Part shown: piece after piece, positions 35,538-44,947 of the stretch
Layout: every line of letters starts with the position of its first letter
Numbering within the stretch: the first letter of the stretch is position 1
From: Dysgonomonas hofstadii
GTDB lineage: Bacteria > Bacteroidota > Bacteroidia > Bacteroidales > Dysgonomonadaceae
Direction of reading: 5' to 3'
Length of the DNA stretch: 64,000 nt
Assembly: GCF_014196915.1 (NCBI RefSeq)
Contig: NZ_JACIEP010000008.1
Location: forward strand, 158,957 to 222,956
Translations under genes and position numbers: made by a program
Notes under the pieces: model-generated
Told to the model about the DNA's origin: nothing
Database searches by the model: none
Seen by the model: only the letters and a program-made list of their open reading frames with translations

Positions 35538-37628
35538 TTAATCGTTATAAGTTGGCAGATTTGAAAACTCTTTAGCATAACGCATCATTTGTTCTGTATA
35601 TCCTTCGTTATAAGAGATTTTCACGTCAGTTATTTTGCCATCCTTATCCTGTACGAGTTCAAACACAGGATTTACAAAGCCTTTATATGGCTTCATATTC
35701 AGCTTTTTATAACGTTCGAGTACTTCCATGTGTAATTTTTTATCCACTTTCACAGCATAATCCTCAACAATCTTCTTGCCTGCTTCGAAATCTCCTTCCG
35801 ATTTGATCCGTTGAATTTCAGCAAGCAGGTCTCCGAATAAAGTACGCAGTTTCTTATAATCATTTATCACAACGAATATTTTACCATCACGTTCTTTAAA
35901 TTCCACCACATTATCAGCTTTTCCCTTTTCATATACCCAGCGTGCTATAAGCTGACGGTTACGCATATGCGACTCTTCGATATCCTTGCCCGGTTCTATG
36001 CGTACAAGTTGTGTCATCAAGCCGTTCATCATAAACTTATAATACTCAGCCTTGTAAGCTTCAACATCAGGAATAATGCCAAGTTCCAGTAACTTCGAGT
36101 CAGCAAGGAAATATAGGCCGAAAAGGTCAGCACGGGTTTCTTCTATTGTGGAACTGAATTCACCCAAAGCATTCGGATCTACTTCCGGCAATAGTTTGCC
36201 CGAACCATGTCCCAAACACTCGTGCAAATCGGTATGCAGTACATCGGTAATAAAGCCATATTTCTTAATGGATTCTATTTCTGTTGCCGACCACATAAAT
36301 TCATCATTGAATCCGGTGTGTGCTCCGGCGGCATCATAAGCTTCCATTATATTCTCAATAGTCACTGACTTCGATCCGTGATCTTTGCGAATCCAGTCGG
36401 CATTCGGCAGGTTAATGCCTATAGGTGTAGCCGGATAGCAGTCACCACCCAATTGGGCTACAGTGATAACCTTTGCCGTTACACCTTTCACGCTTTCTTT
36501 CTTAAAATTCTTATCTACAGGAGAATGATCTTCGAACCACTGGGCATTTGTACTGATAATCTCTGCACGCTTCGTAGCTTCTTCATTCTTGAAATTCACA
36601 ATAGATTCCCAACTGGCCTTTATTCCCAGCGGATCACCGTAAACCTCAGTAAATCCATTTACAAAATCCACTTTAGAAGCCAGATCTTCCACCCATGCGA
36701 TGGCATATTCATCGAACGTTTTCAGGTCTCCGGATTTGTAGTAAGAGATAAGTTTTACAATCACCTCTTTTTGTTTATCATTTTCGGCTACACCTTGCGC
36801 TTTCTCAAGCCAGTAAACAATCTTTTCTATGGCCGGAGAATATAATCCTCCTACTTTCCATACATCCTCTTCCAGTTTATCCCAATGTTTTACAAGCCTG
36901 CTGTTCAGCCCATAAGATACAGGTGTCTGGTCGGTAGTATCTTTCATCGCGGCATAAAAATCGACTACTTCTTTTTGTGTAATTCTGTCCCCGTAATAGT
37001 TATTGGCTGAAGTCACTATCAGATCGCCACCTGATTGATTCACTTTTTTAGCCATAACAGCAGGATCGAACATAACAGGGGTTATCATAGAAACGAAGTT
37101 CTCAGCAGATACATATTCTGCCTGTCCCCGGTAATAGTCTCTCGGTATCAGGCTGTCAGGAAGTGCCAGAACCTGTTCCCTGAAAAACTCTTTAGAGAAT
37201 CCCGGCAGGAACTTCTCTTCCCCATAATGGTGATGGATACCATTTGAGAACCAGACACGCTTCAGGTAGACCTCAAATTCCTTGTAGTCCTGAGAATTCT
37301 TATCTCCCTTGTAGTTTGTATAAATGGCCTCCAATACACGACGGATGGCCAGATTGTATTTATTATTCTGATCGAATAAGATATCGCGTCCTTCCAATGC
37401 TGCCATTGAAAGGTAATAAACCAGCTCTTTCTCTTGCAGAGTAAGGTTGTTAAATCCAGGTACGTAATAGCGTAGTATTTGCAGATCAGCAAATTCATCC
37501 ACTTCATATTTAAAATCGGCAGGAACAGTATCGGCTTCTGTTTGTTTTTCTGTGGTTTTTTGCTGTCCCCCACAACCTGCAAATAACATGGAAAATCCTG
37601 TCATAGCAATCAATATTGTTTTTTTCAT
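35538..37628 (-). CDS. dipeptidyl peptidase III family lipoprotein (M49)
   Basis: 696 aa. The lipobox FAGC (cysteine at 19) means an exported, lipid-anchored enzyme, unlike cytosolic eukaryotic DPP III. The M49 zinc motif appears in its Bacteroides form HECLGH (HExxxH), with the second motif EETRADLF supplying the third ligand. It removes dipeptides from peptide N-termini, fitting amino-acid scavenging. It follows the DinB gene by 13 bases on the same strand. Confidence 0.92.
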   Translation of the reverse strand: MKKTILIAMTGFSMLFAGCGGQQKTTEKQTEADTVPADFKYEVDEFADLQILRYYVPGFNNLTLQEKELVYYLSMAALEGRDILFDQNNKYNLAIRRVLEAIYTNYKGDKNSQDYKEFEVYLKRVWFSNGIHHHYGEEKFLPGFSKEFFREQVLALPDSLIPRDYYRGQAEYVSAENFVSMITPVMFDPAVMAKKVNQSGGDLIVTSANNYYGDRITQKEVVDFYAAMKDTTDQTPVSYGLNSRLVKHWDKLEEDVWKVGGLYSPAIEKIVYWLEKAQGVAENDKQKEVIVKLISYYKSGDLKTFDEYAIAWVEDLASKVDFVNGFTEVYGDPLGIKASWESIVNFKNEEATKRAEIISTNAQWFEDHSPVDKNFKKESVKGVTAKVITVAQLGGDCYPATPIGINLPNADWIRKDHGSKSVTIENIMEAYDAAGAHTGFNDEFMWSATEIESIKKYGFITDVLHTDLHECLGHGSGKLLPEVDPNALGEFSSTIEETRADLFGLYFLADSKLLELGIIPDVEAYKAEYYKFMMNGLMTQLVRIEPGKDIEESHMRNRQLIARWVYEKGKADNVVEFKERDGKIFVVINDYKKLRTLFGDLLAEIQRIKSEGDFEAGKKIVEDYAVKVDKKLHMEVLERYKKLNMKPYKGFVNPVFELVQDKDGKITDVKISYNEGYTEQMMRYAKEFSNLPTYND

Positions 37629-37641
37629 TTGTTTATAATTA

Positions 37642-38118
37642 TTACGAATTGATTATTTCTTCTATCTCTTTCGTATGAAGCTGCAAATGCGACAGATAAC
37701 CGTCAATCATATTTCCCAGAGTAACTGTATTACCCTCAAAATCTGTCCATTTATTGTCCAGTTTCGATTTGTCGATATTCCTTATAATATGTACAATATG
37801 CAAATTATAGAACTTCCACAAATTAACAAGATCGCTCCAGTTCATATCCTGATAATGCTGTAGAGCTATCCACAGGTCATTATGTTGTGTATAATCGGGA
37901 AATATCAGTTCCGCATTATATTGTAACCTTACCATTCGCTGATGGTTATTCGACGCAGAATCGATAAGATGTCCGACCAGTTGCTTTATAGTCCTATCCT
38001 GAGAATTTCTTTTTTCAGTGATCACATCCACAGGTAAATCCAATAGTCTTTTTTCCCAGTTACGGACTATATCCAATACTCCATCTACAATACTGTTAAA
38101 ATCACGATCTAATATCAT
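37642..38118 (-). CDS. DinB-like superfamily protein
   Basis: 158 aa, four-helix-bundle size. Three histidines in DinB-like spacing can form a metal site: VGHLID (about 49-54), LHIVHI (about 107-112) and HLQLH near the C-terminus. Members include thiol-dependent transferases; the substrate here is unknown. It is transcribed before the DPP III gene from a promoter at 38139. Confidence 0.75.
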   Translation of the reverse strand: MILDRDFNSIVDGVLDIVRNWEKRLLDLPVDVITEKRNSQDRTIKQLVGHLIDSASNNHQRMVRLQYNAELIFPDYTQHNDLWIALQHYQDMNWSDLVNLWKFYNLHIVHIIRNIDKSKLDNKWTDFEGNTVTLGNMIDGYLSHLQLHTKEIEEIINS

Positions 38119-38138
38119 TTCTCTCTTTTTTAAGGTAA

Positions 38139-38146
38139 CAAAGGTA
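38139..38146 (-). promoter_or_regulatory. -7 box of the DinB-DPP III unit
   Basis: Minus strand TACCTTTG matches TAnnTTTG, 21 bases before the ATG at 38118. Confidence 0.5.
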
Positions 38147-38177
38147 CAGTTTTTTGAGAAGAAAGTTGAAATAATGA

Positions 38178-39038
38178 CTATTCTTCAACAGATTTGAGAT
38201 AAAGTTTGTTTTCGCGAAAATCAAATATCACGGAAAAGTTCTTGAAGAACTGATTTCCTAATAATCCAACATACAAATCATTCTTCTTAAAGACAAACCA
38301 TTCCGATTCGGAGAATATCACATCTTTATTTAACAATATGGTATTTCCTATCTGTATGGTATCTGTTCTTAACAGGCTTACTTTTGTGCGGTTCGTATCA
38401 AGATTCTTTGCCCTGCCTTCTTTCGTTTTACTGATATCCAGATCATAATCGGATAGTATATTGTGTGTAAAAAAGAGTGCCCCGTTCAGTCCTGTATCTA
38501 TCCAGTAATCCCCCTCTATTTTCTTCCCTTGTACAATGACCGAAGCAGGAACCAGCAGGCGCCTGTTTCTATTCTTGAATTCAATACAGTCATATCCTTC
38601 CAATCCGATTAAATCCCGGGGACGCCATTCTTTTAAATATTTATCTTTATAAGATATCTCAATAACCCGCCGATAGAAAAAATCCCAGCCTAAGAGTACA
38701 CAATCTTCGCCATACCAATGCAGGAACTGGCTGTTTGTGTCCATAAATGTAGCCGACATGGTTTTCGCCCATGGGCCTGTAGAAAAGCGGAATTTTTCAT
38801 ATTTCCTTACATCTTCCTTATCCTTTCTGAATCTTTCGGGTACGGCCAGTCCCCATGCGCCAATATCGAGCATGGCTTTTATGGGTATACTATCATCGAT
38901 GTATGCATCAAGAATAACATTATTCTTGAAATCACGGAAAGGAATAGCCCCATCCGGCAACAAAGAAACATCTGCATCTTGTTGTGCATTACAAAAGACG
39001 ATACAAAAAAGGAATAATATGAGAAAAAAAGGTTTCAA
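38178..39038 (-). CDS. exported retropepsin/aspartyl-protease-like protein
   Basis: 286 aa starting at a TTG (39038) one base after the stop of the upstream lipoprotein gene; no ATG gives the signal peptide (KPFFLILFLFCIVFCNAQ). Two aspartyl-protease-like half sites are visible: D58-I-G60 (MLDIGAWG) and D181-T-G183 (WIDTGLNG). The first departs from D-T/S-G, so catalysis is uncertain. A C-terminal GLLGNQFFKNFSVIFDF matches the flap/strand that follows the second site in this family. Envelope location expected. Confidence 0.7.
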   Translation of the reverse strand: MKPFFLILFLFCIVFCNAQQDADVSLLPDGAIPFRDFKNNVILDAYIDDSIPIKAMLDIGAWGLAVPERFRKDKEDVRKYEKFRFSTGPWAKTMSATFMDTNSQFLHWYGEDCVLLGWDFFYRRVIEISYKDKYLKEWRPRDLIGLEGYDCIEFKNRNRRLLVPASVIVQGKKIEGDYWIDTGLNGALFFTHNILSDYDLDISKTKEGRAKNLDTNRTKVSLLRTDTIQIGNTILLNKDVIFSESEWFVFKKNDLYVGLLGNQFFKNFSVIFDFRENKLYLKSVEE

Positions 39039-39039
39039 T

Positions 39040-39762
39040 CTACTTGCTTAGAAAAACATTTATTTCATTACATACTCTGGCTAATGTTTTCGCTACAGCC
39101 TCTTCCTGTGTTCTCTTTTCTGCTTCATTCGAATTGAAATCATCTTTTTGCTTAGATGATTGATAATCTTCGGTCACTACAGTGGAAAAAGGAACCAAGC
39201 CTGTGCGCACATCCATAATTAAGACTTGAGTAGTAGCAAATGCTTTATACTCGTTTGCCGAGAACATTTTATATTTTGAATATGTACCTCCCCTTATAGA
39301 ATAGATCAGTACTACATCGGCCTGCATACGCACTGCGGCTTCCCTGATTGAAGTAAAAGAAGATGAAGAAGACATCATAATGTCAGGAATTAAAGAAACC
39401 CGTTGTACCCTTTGCTGATTCTCGAGATTAGAAGTCAATGTAGTTAAGTATCGTTGACGTGAAGAAAGATAGTCTTCGTCGTTCCAGTAATATCTGTTTG
39501 ACCGTTGGTTGTCTATATTTACAACTGCAACCCGCAAATGTTCAGCTAACGAATACTTTCCATCAAGTATTTTCTGAATATTCTCTTCCGTGATTTTCGC
39601 ATCTTCATCGTTGAACAACGATTGTGTTATGTTATCCTCAGGTGGAGTGGTGGCTGCGTACTTTATGTGCTCCTGAGATGAAGGGGCTTCTTTATAAGCT
39701 ACACACGAATTAAACAAAACAACCGATAATACTGATATAAATACAACAAAAGGCTTATTCAT
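39040..39762 (-). CDS. lipoprotein of unknown function (CsgG-like fold possible)
   Basis: 240 aa. The lipobox FNSC puts the anchor at Cys20. After a linker, RVAVVNIDNQRSNRYYW, a helix, ADVVLIYSIRG and TTQVLIMDVRTGLVPFSTVV have the strand-helix order of CsgG/GNA1162-type lipoproteins, but similarity is weak and I would not assign it. It is followed with almost no gap by the aspartyl-protease-like gene, so the two envelope proteins are co-expressed. Confidence 0.65.
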   Translation of the reverse strand: MNKPFVVFISVLSVVLFNSCVAYKEAPSSQEHIKYAATTPPEDNITQSLFNDEDAKITEENIQKILDGKYSLAEHLRVAVVNIDNQRSNRYYWNDEDYLSSRQRYLTTLTSNLENQQRVQRVSLIPDIMMSSSSSFTSIREAAVRMQADVVLIYSIRGGTYSKYKMFSANEYKAFATTQVLIMDVRTGLVPFSTVVTEDYQSSKQKDDFNSNEAEKRTQEEAVAKTLARVCNEINVFLSK

Positions 39763-39783
39763 AGATAAATGTGTTTAAATAAA

Positions 39784-39819
39784 AAATCTATTCGTTTCTG
39801 TCAAAGATAACGAATAGAT
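39784..39819 (-). terminator. terminator of USP gene, with a promoter box in its loop
   Basis: AATCTATTCG and its complement (39784-39793 and 39810-39819) form a 10-bp stem followed on the minus strand by six T residues, downstream of the universal stress protein gene. The 16-base loop holds TATCTTTG (39801-39808 on the minus strand), the -7 match for the lipoprotein gene starting at 39762. Confidence 0.75.
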
Positions 39820-39848
39820 TCTTATGATTTTATATACCTGATAAAGAT

Positions 39849-40970
39849 TTATCCTCTCAAAACTAACAATGGTGTATCGGAGTGGAACAACATTTTACGT
39901 GAAATGCTCGGGCTGAACATACGCGCAAATATATTCCGCTTGCTGGTAGTAAGAGCCAATATCTGTATGCCGTCATCTTTGATATATTCATCAAGACTTT
40001 TCAACATATCGGTAGTATCTACCAATCTGTAATCGAGATTTAGATTCGGATATTGCTTAGAGAAGTAAGCCTTAATACCTTCCAGTTTTATCTCATCCCA
40101 CTGATCGCCTTTTTTCACTGAAATATGAGTCAGGGAAATCCGTATATCATGAAATGGAATAAGAAGTTTGGCTAGTAAATCGAAAGATATAAGATCGCGT
40201 TGACTGAAGTTTGTAAGGAATGCAATATGCTTCACCTGCTTCATGTCTGTAAACGGTGTGTTTTCAGGAATGGCAATTAACGGCACATGCGTCATCTCTA
40301 TCACTTCAGCAGTCACACTACCTATCAGGTCGGCATCTTTCTGGTCTTTACCTCTTGTACCCATTACGATGAGCGAAGGTTTATATTCCTTTGTAAACGT
40401 TACTATCTCTTCTTCGGGCAAGCCTTCCCTCAATACATAAGAGTAATTGATAGGAGGGAACTCCCCTTCCGATACCTTCTGATCTATCGTATTACAGAGC
40501 TTTTGTATATTTTCTTTTACTTTCTCTATTATATTCTGGAACTCTTTTTCTTCTTTTCCCTGATAAGCAAAAGCTTCGGCCATAGGCAGGGCTGTAGGAT
40601 AGTAAGGATTGAAGTATACATGCAGTATTTTTACCTTAGCGTTCATATCCCGGGCCAGATTAAATGCTATCCGGCACGCTTTCAGTGAATAATCGGAGAA
40701 ATCGACAGGAACCAGAACACGCTTACGCCCATCATCAGTCCTGTATGTTTCTTCTTCATCGTAACTAAACAGATGCCGGCTTTCTACCACACTCAGGGCT
40801 CTGGGAAGATCCAATTCTTTTATACGGATACGCACTCCCGTAGAAACGCCAGGATTATCGATATCCACATCATTGATGTGTACTTCAATATTTTCGTTTT
40901 CCAATACAGTTTTCAGTATCTGTGCTTTTTCATTTGTATGAATCGCAAGTGTAACCAGTTTATCTTCCAT
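39849..40970 (-). CDS. universal stress protein with N-terminal DUF2007-like domain
   Basis: 373 aa. Residues 1-68 resemble DUF2007 (LVTLAIHTNEKAQILKTVLENENIEV). Two USP domains follow (about 80-225 and 235-372); the first has the ATP-binding signature GTRGKDQKDADLIGSVT (G-2x-G-9x-G-S). The second lacks a complete signature and may not bind ATP. Cytosolic, likely a stress or metabolic sensor. Monocistronic, ending at a terminator. Confidence 0.85.
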   Translation of the reverse strand: MEDKLVTLAIHTNEKAQILKTVLENENIEVHINDVDIDNPGVSTGVRIRIKELDLPRALSVVESRHLFSYDEEETYRTDDGRKRVLVPVDFSDYSLKACRIAFNLARDMNAKVKILHVYFNPYYPTALPMAEAFAYQGKEEKEFQNIIEKVKENIQKLCNTIDQKVSEGEFPPINYSYVLREGLPEEEIVTFTKEYKPSLIVMGTRGKDQKDADLIGSVTAEVIEMTHVPLIAIPENTPFTDMKQVKHIAFLTNFSQRDLISFDLLAKLLIPFHDIRISLTHISVKKGDQWDEIKLEGIKAYFSKQYPNLNLDYRLVDTTDMLKSLDEYIKDDGIQILALTTSKRNIFARMFSPSISRKMLFHSDTPLLVLRG

Positions 40971-41089
40971 TGCCGTAAATATTTATTTTTCCAACCTCCA
41001 TTTTTCAGGTCTCAGACCGTCTTTATTATCTTATATAAACGCATAACAATAACGAAAAGTTATGCTAAATATCCTTTTTCATTCTAAAA

Positions 41090-41118
41090 AGAGATGAACA
41101 CTTTGGGTATCCATCTCT
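41090..41118 (-). terminator. terminator of the 84-aa gene
   Basis: On the minus strand AGAGATGGATAC pairs with GTGTTCATCTCT (two G-T pairs) around loop CCAAA, followed by TTTTT. It lies 11 bases after the stop at 41129. Confidence 0.8.
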
Positions 41119-41128
41119 CTATTTTTCT

Positions 41129-41383
41129 TTAGGCTTCTTTCGATTCCATCATTTCCAAAGCCATATCCAGAATCGTGGTATCATCGAGTGAGACATAACC
41201 TCCATCGGGCCCGGGTTCTATATGAACCCCACAACTTTGGCCTTTCTGGTAACTATACCCGCCGAAGTAATTCCATACTGTTTCTACCGGGACCTGTAAT
41301 GTCTCAGCTATCTTATGTATGCTTCCATCTGGTAAGCTGTCTTTGATTCTTCTCAGCTCTGAAAATTTAATTACTCTACTCAT
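41129..41383 (-). CDS. small conserved HTH-like protein
   Basis: 84 aa. The N-terminal half (VIKFSELRRIKDSLPDGSIHKIAETLQVPVETVWNYFGG) looks like a helix-turn-helix with a recognition helix near 28-42. The second half is acidic with a glycine-rich turn. I recognise it only as a small protein conserved in Bacteroidales; regulatory DNA binding is inference. Monocistronic, followed by a terminator. Confidence 0.65.
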   Translation of the reverse strand: MSRVIKFSELRRIKDSLPDGSIHKIAETLQVPVETVWNYFGGYSYQKGQSCGVHIEPGPDGGYVSLDDTTILDMALEMMESKEA

Positions 41384-41461
41384 ACTCTCTAAATTTTAAA
41401 TGGTACTTGATTAGGAATATGTTCTAAAGTTATAAAATTCTTTTTTGAAAAACAATGGATT

Positions 41462-42157
41462 TTAAACGGGAATATCAAATATTCCACTATAAACAGTAAT
41501 AAATATCACGGTGAGACCGATAGTACCCATCAGCACATACGCCCTTTCTTTCGAATAGACAGGGGTTTTCAATTCCTCTTTAGGAACTTTCAGAATATAT
41601 TGACGAGAGGTTAAATAAACATAATAGACAAAAAAGCCTATTAATGAGCCCCACATTGCCCCTCCTACAACATCCGAAATGAAATGAACGCCCAGATAGA
41701 TGCGGGAATATGCAGTCGTTGTTGCCCATAGTACCATCGTAAGGGTAAAATAACGGTACCGGAAAAGCAGAGATGTAAAAACAACAATACCAAAGCCATT
41801 AGCAGCATGATTTGAGATAAAGCCATAACGTCCTCCCCTGTAATCGTTTACAATCTCCACAAAGCTCTGAAAATCGGGATGATGTGTAGGACGTAACCGC
41901 TCGAAAAAAGGTTTAATAATATTAGCTGAAAAATAATCACAAAGCATACCTACTAATACTGCACAAATAATAATCAGCAATGCTTCCCTCCATTTTACTT
42001 TATATACAAAAACAACCAAAGCCACAACGGCCAGAGGCAACCAGATTACCTTGCCGCTATACAACCACATAAAAGTATCCCAATAAGGGGTATGATGGTC
42101 GTTAAGCCATAAGAAAAGTTCTCTTTCATACGGTAAAATCTTCTCTACAAGGCTCAT
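41462..42157 (-). CDS. PAP2 superfamily membrane phosphatase
   Basis: 231 aa with about six membrane helices. The three acid-phosphatase motifs are visible: KPFFERLRP (K-x6-RP), ISNHAANGFG (SxH block) and SRIYLGVHFISDV (SR-x5-H-x3-D). It could be an undecaprenyl-pyrophosphate or phosphatidylglycerophosphate phosphatase. It begins 39 bases after batE on the same strand with no visible terminator between, so it may be the last gene of the bat operon. Confidence 0.85.
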   Translation of the reverse strand: MSLVEKILPYERELFLWLNDHHTPYWDTFMWLYSGKVIWLPLAVVALVVFVYKVKWREALLIIICAVLVGMLCDYFSANIIKPFFERLRPTHHPDFQSFVEIVNDYRGGRYGFISNHAANGFGIVVFTSLLFRYRYFTLTMVLWATTTAYSRIYLGVHFISDVVGGAMWGSLIGFFVYYVYLTSRQYILKVPKEELKTPVYSKERAYVLMGTIGLTVIFITVYSGIFDIPV

Positions 42158-42196
42158 TTATTGGTATGTTTTTGATTCATAGTATTATTCTTGTTC

Positions 42197-43027
42197 TCAA
42201 ATTAGCTCCAGCTTATCTTTCTGTACCCAGCCGATGCTACCATTGTCTATCTCTATTTCATACCAGTTACGGTCTTGTTTTGTAATGGAAACTTTCGTTC
42301 CCGAATGGAGTATAAACAATTCTTTACTATTGATGTCAGGCGACCCCAGCACAGTTACCGAGCCAACCATAACAACAGCTGTATCACGTGTCTCGATCTT
42401 CCATTTTTGCCTGAAAGCAAACACATTCGCCAGAATAACAATTACAAGAGTAACTATTCCTGCATAAAAGGCAGCCTTTTTTATCGTAATCAGCCTACTG
42501 AAGAAAAATACCACGAGGCAAACCATAAAAAGTATAAAGACAACCACTGCTACCACAGCCCAGGCATCAGAACTAAACATATTTTGCACAGCACGGAACC
42601 ATATATTCAAAAAGAATGTATCGGCAACCAGTATTTTATCTTCTATCTTGGTGCTTATATAATCTATATTATGGCGCGTATCCCTGTCGCCCGGATCGAG
42701 GAGCAAAGCCTTTTCATAATAAAGGCGTGCATGCGCCAGGTCATTCACACGGAAATAGGCATTACCCAGATTGTAATATAATGCCGGAGACTCCAAGCCT
42801 TTTGCCAATTGTTCTTTCTTCTCCGTTTCCAGTAGTTCAATGGCGTGCCGATAGTCTCTTTCGTTATATGCGGCTGTAGCCTGTGCATTTACCGACATAT
42901 CGCCACCTGATATATCTGCTGCGCCAGACTGGCTTTTTAGTGTATCCACCAAAGGGATAGAATCCTGTGCATAAGACACCGAATATATAGATAATATAAA
43001 TAGGCAGGAGAATATTATTCGTTTCAT
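42197..43027 (-). CDS. batE: BatE: TPR protein with SH3-like domain
   Basis: 276 aa. Signal peptide (about 1-20), TPR repeats (about 48-125, with YYNLGNAYFRVNDLAHARLYYEKALLLDPGD), two membrane helices (about 150-195) and a C-terminal bacterial SH3 domain (about 215-276, ending IGWVQKDKLELI). In Bacteroides fragilis BatE belongs to the aerotolerance operon; the exact molecular role is not settled. It ends the core bat operon, after batD with a 12-base gap. Confidence 0.88.
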   Translation of the reverse strand: MKRIIFSCLFILSIYSVSYAQDSIPLVDTLKSQSGAADISGGDMSVNAQATAAYNERDYRHAIELLETEKKEQLAKGLESPALYYNLGNAYFRVNDLAHARLYYEKALLLDPGDRDTRHNIDYISTKIEDKILVADTFFLNIWFRAVQNMFSSDAWAVVAVVVFILFMVCLVVFFFSRLITIKKAAFYAGIVTLVIVILANVFAFRQKWKIETRDTAVVMVGSVTVLGSPDINSKELFILHSGTKVSITKQDRNWYEIEIDNGSIGWVQKDKLELI

Positions 43028-43039
43028 CAGACCTAATTA

Positions 43040-44878
43040 TTATTTGTTTATTTTTTTAATTGTACTTTCCATTTTACCGATAGCATCTACTGTATCGTTA
43101 TACAGTTTATCCATAGCTTCTCCACCTCCGGATGGAGCATAACGGGCAAACTCACCTGTATCGAGAATATCTATGAATTGACGGATAAGAGCTTCATCAA
43201 TACCATATTTCAGCAGTTCGGCTTCAATATTTTCTCTGTTCAACTCAGCGACAGGTATGGTAAGTTTATCGCTCAGATATCCCCATACTGCACGCAATAT
43301 CTCTTCATAGAAGTTATCATTTTTACCCGATTGCAAATACTGCTTGGCCAGTTTCAATCGCTTAGTGGCAACCTTGTTCGCTTTCTTGGTACGCATCAGT
43401 GCAATATCCGAGTTTGCCTTTATCTGCTTACGGTAAACAATAAAGAATACCACAAACAATATGAACGGTATAATGTACCATACCCAATATGTGAACGAAC
43501 CTGCAAAAAAGCTTTGCTGATCACTGAACGAGAATCCGCCGGTTTTCAGGTAACGGATATCCTGTTCCACCTCTACATTCCTTTGGTTAGAATAACTGGT
43601 CGACACATTCTGACCCGCATTCGGATCTTTATCCACATCCAGGTTATAGGCAGGAGAAGATACTGTCTTATAGCTGTTGCTTCTGGTATCGAAATATGAA
43701 AATTCGATCGGAGGTATTGCATATTTTCCCTGATAACGGGGAATAAACATGTATTCGATAGTCTTAGTCCCCGAAAGCCCGCTCTCTGTGATCTTAAAAT
43801 CATTTTTCACCACAGGATCGTATGTTTCTATATCTTTAGGAAATTTTACTTCCGGATTTTTTATCAGTTTCAGGTTTCCCGTACCTTTTATTTCAAGCTT
43901 GATAGTCACCGCATCATTGGCTTTCACCTTTTCTGAGGTAATAGTTGGCGTAAATGTAAAATTACCTACCCCTCCCGAAAAATTAAGGGGCTTGTTCTCT
44001 ATAGGCAATGCCGATACGTCCAAGACCAGTGGATTGGTCCTCATGACTTTTTTGGTCTCGGTCATCACTTCCTGCGGACCGAAAAATGTATTTACCTTTC
44101 GCCCCGAAGGAACCCGTATAACAGCCTCGACCGTACCGCTGGGAATAGATATTTTACCCGATCGCTGAGGGAATAAGAGAGTTTTCTTAAAGTCAACGGC
44201 ATAATAATTACGCCCCTGATAATGTTCCATACCGATCTGCTGATTTCGGGAAAGATCAAACTCTTCGGTCATAAATCCTTCGAACTCGGGAAATTTTGCA
44301 TCCGACAAATACATAATGTCCAATGTGGAATACAAACGGAAAGTCACCGTTACCGCCTCCTGTTCTTTAAAGCGGGTTTTAGACGGAATGATACGTACAA
44401 AAATATCAGAAGAACTGACATTATCTACAGTAGAAGATGAAGTTGTAGCTTCCACTCTCTGCCCGGGTTGGGTTGGTTGTGCGTTCTTGTCCGGTGGCAG
44501 GACTTTTATCTGTTTCGAATTCGATTTATAGTTTTTCCCGCCAACCTTCACTGTGGCTACGGGCAATGTAAATGTACCTTCTTCTTTTGCCTGTAGCAGA
44601 TATGTATATGTTATGTTACTTTCAGAGGTAACCTTACCGTTGACATTCGACGAACTATACATCTGCGAGATGGATGGTCCATACAGGATGTCGAAACCTT
44701 TTATTTCATCAGGAATCTCTATACTACTGCCTTCTCCCCCTTTCAATACATATTGAAGCTGGAGCTGTGCTCCTTTTACGGTACTGGCCGGAGCCTGGAT
44801 GACAAACGTAATGTCATCGGCAGATATCTTCGAAATGCTTGTGAGTAATAAGATAAATAAAAACAGATATTTTTTCAT
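43040..44878 (-). CDS. batD: BatD: exported aerotolerance protein
   Basis: 612 aa. Signal peptide (1-20), repeated beta-sandwich domains with the BatD pattern GFDILYGPSISQ near 65 and NFTFTPTITSEKVKANDAVTIKLE near 305, a membrane helix at about 470-490 (YWVWYIIPFILFVVFFIVY), and a cytosolic helical C-terminus. The large periplasmic part probably binds envelope clients or the VWA partners. The preceding gene is a shorter paralogue of its N-terminal half. Confidence 0.9.
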   Translation of the reverse strand: MKKYLFLFILLLTSISKISADDITFVIQAPASTVKGAQLQLQYVLKGGEGSSIEIPDEIKGFDILYGPSISQMYSSSNVNGKVTSESNITYTYLLQAKEEGTFTLPVATVKVGGKNYKSNSKQIKVLPPDKNAQPTQPGQRVEATTSSSTVDNVSSSDIFVRIIPSKTRFKEQEAVTVTFRLYSTLDIMYLSDAKFPEFEGFMTEEFDLSRNQQIGMEHYQGRNYYAVDFKKTLLFPQRSGKISIPSGTVEAVIRVPSGRKVNTFFGPQEVMTETKKVMRTNPLVLDVSALPIENKPLNFSGGVGNFTFTPTITSEKVKANDAVTIKLEIKGTGNLKLIKNPEVKFPKDIETYDPVVKNDFKITESGLSGTKTIEYMFIPRYQGKYAIPPIEFSYFDTRSNSYKTVSSPAYNLDVDKDPNAGQNVSTSYSNQRNVEVEQDIRYLKTGGFSFSDQQSFFAGSFTYWVWYIIPFILFVVFFIVYRKQIKANSDIALMRTKKANKVATKRLKLAKQYLQSGKNDNFYEEILRAVWGYLSDKLTIPVAELNRENIEAELLKYGIDEALIRQFIDILDTGEFARYAPSGGGEAMDKLYNDTVDAIGKMESTIKKINK

Positions 44879-44947
44879 TACCCTGTGCTTTATATTATTT
44901 TAGTTTAGTTATACATTAGGCAAATTAGAAATACAAAGTTAATAACT

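Noticed and set aside
41129..41383. Antitoxin of a toxin-antitoxin pair
   Set aside because: HTH-like, but no partner ORF lies next to it and it is flanked by unrelated genes with its own terminator.
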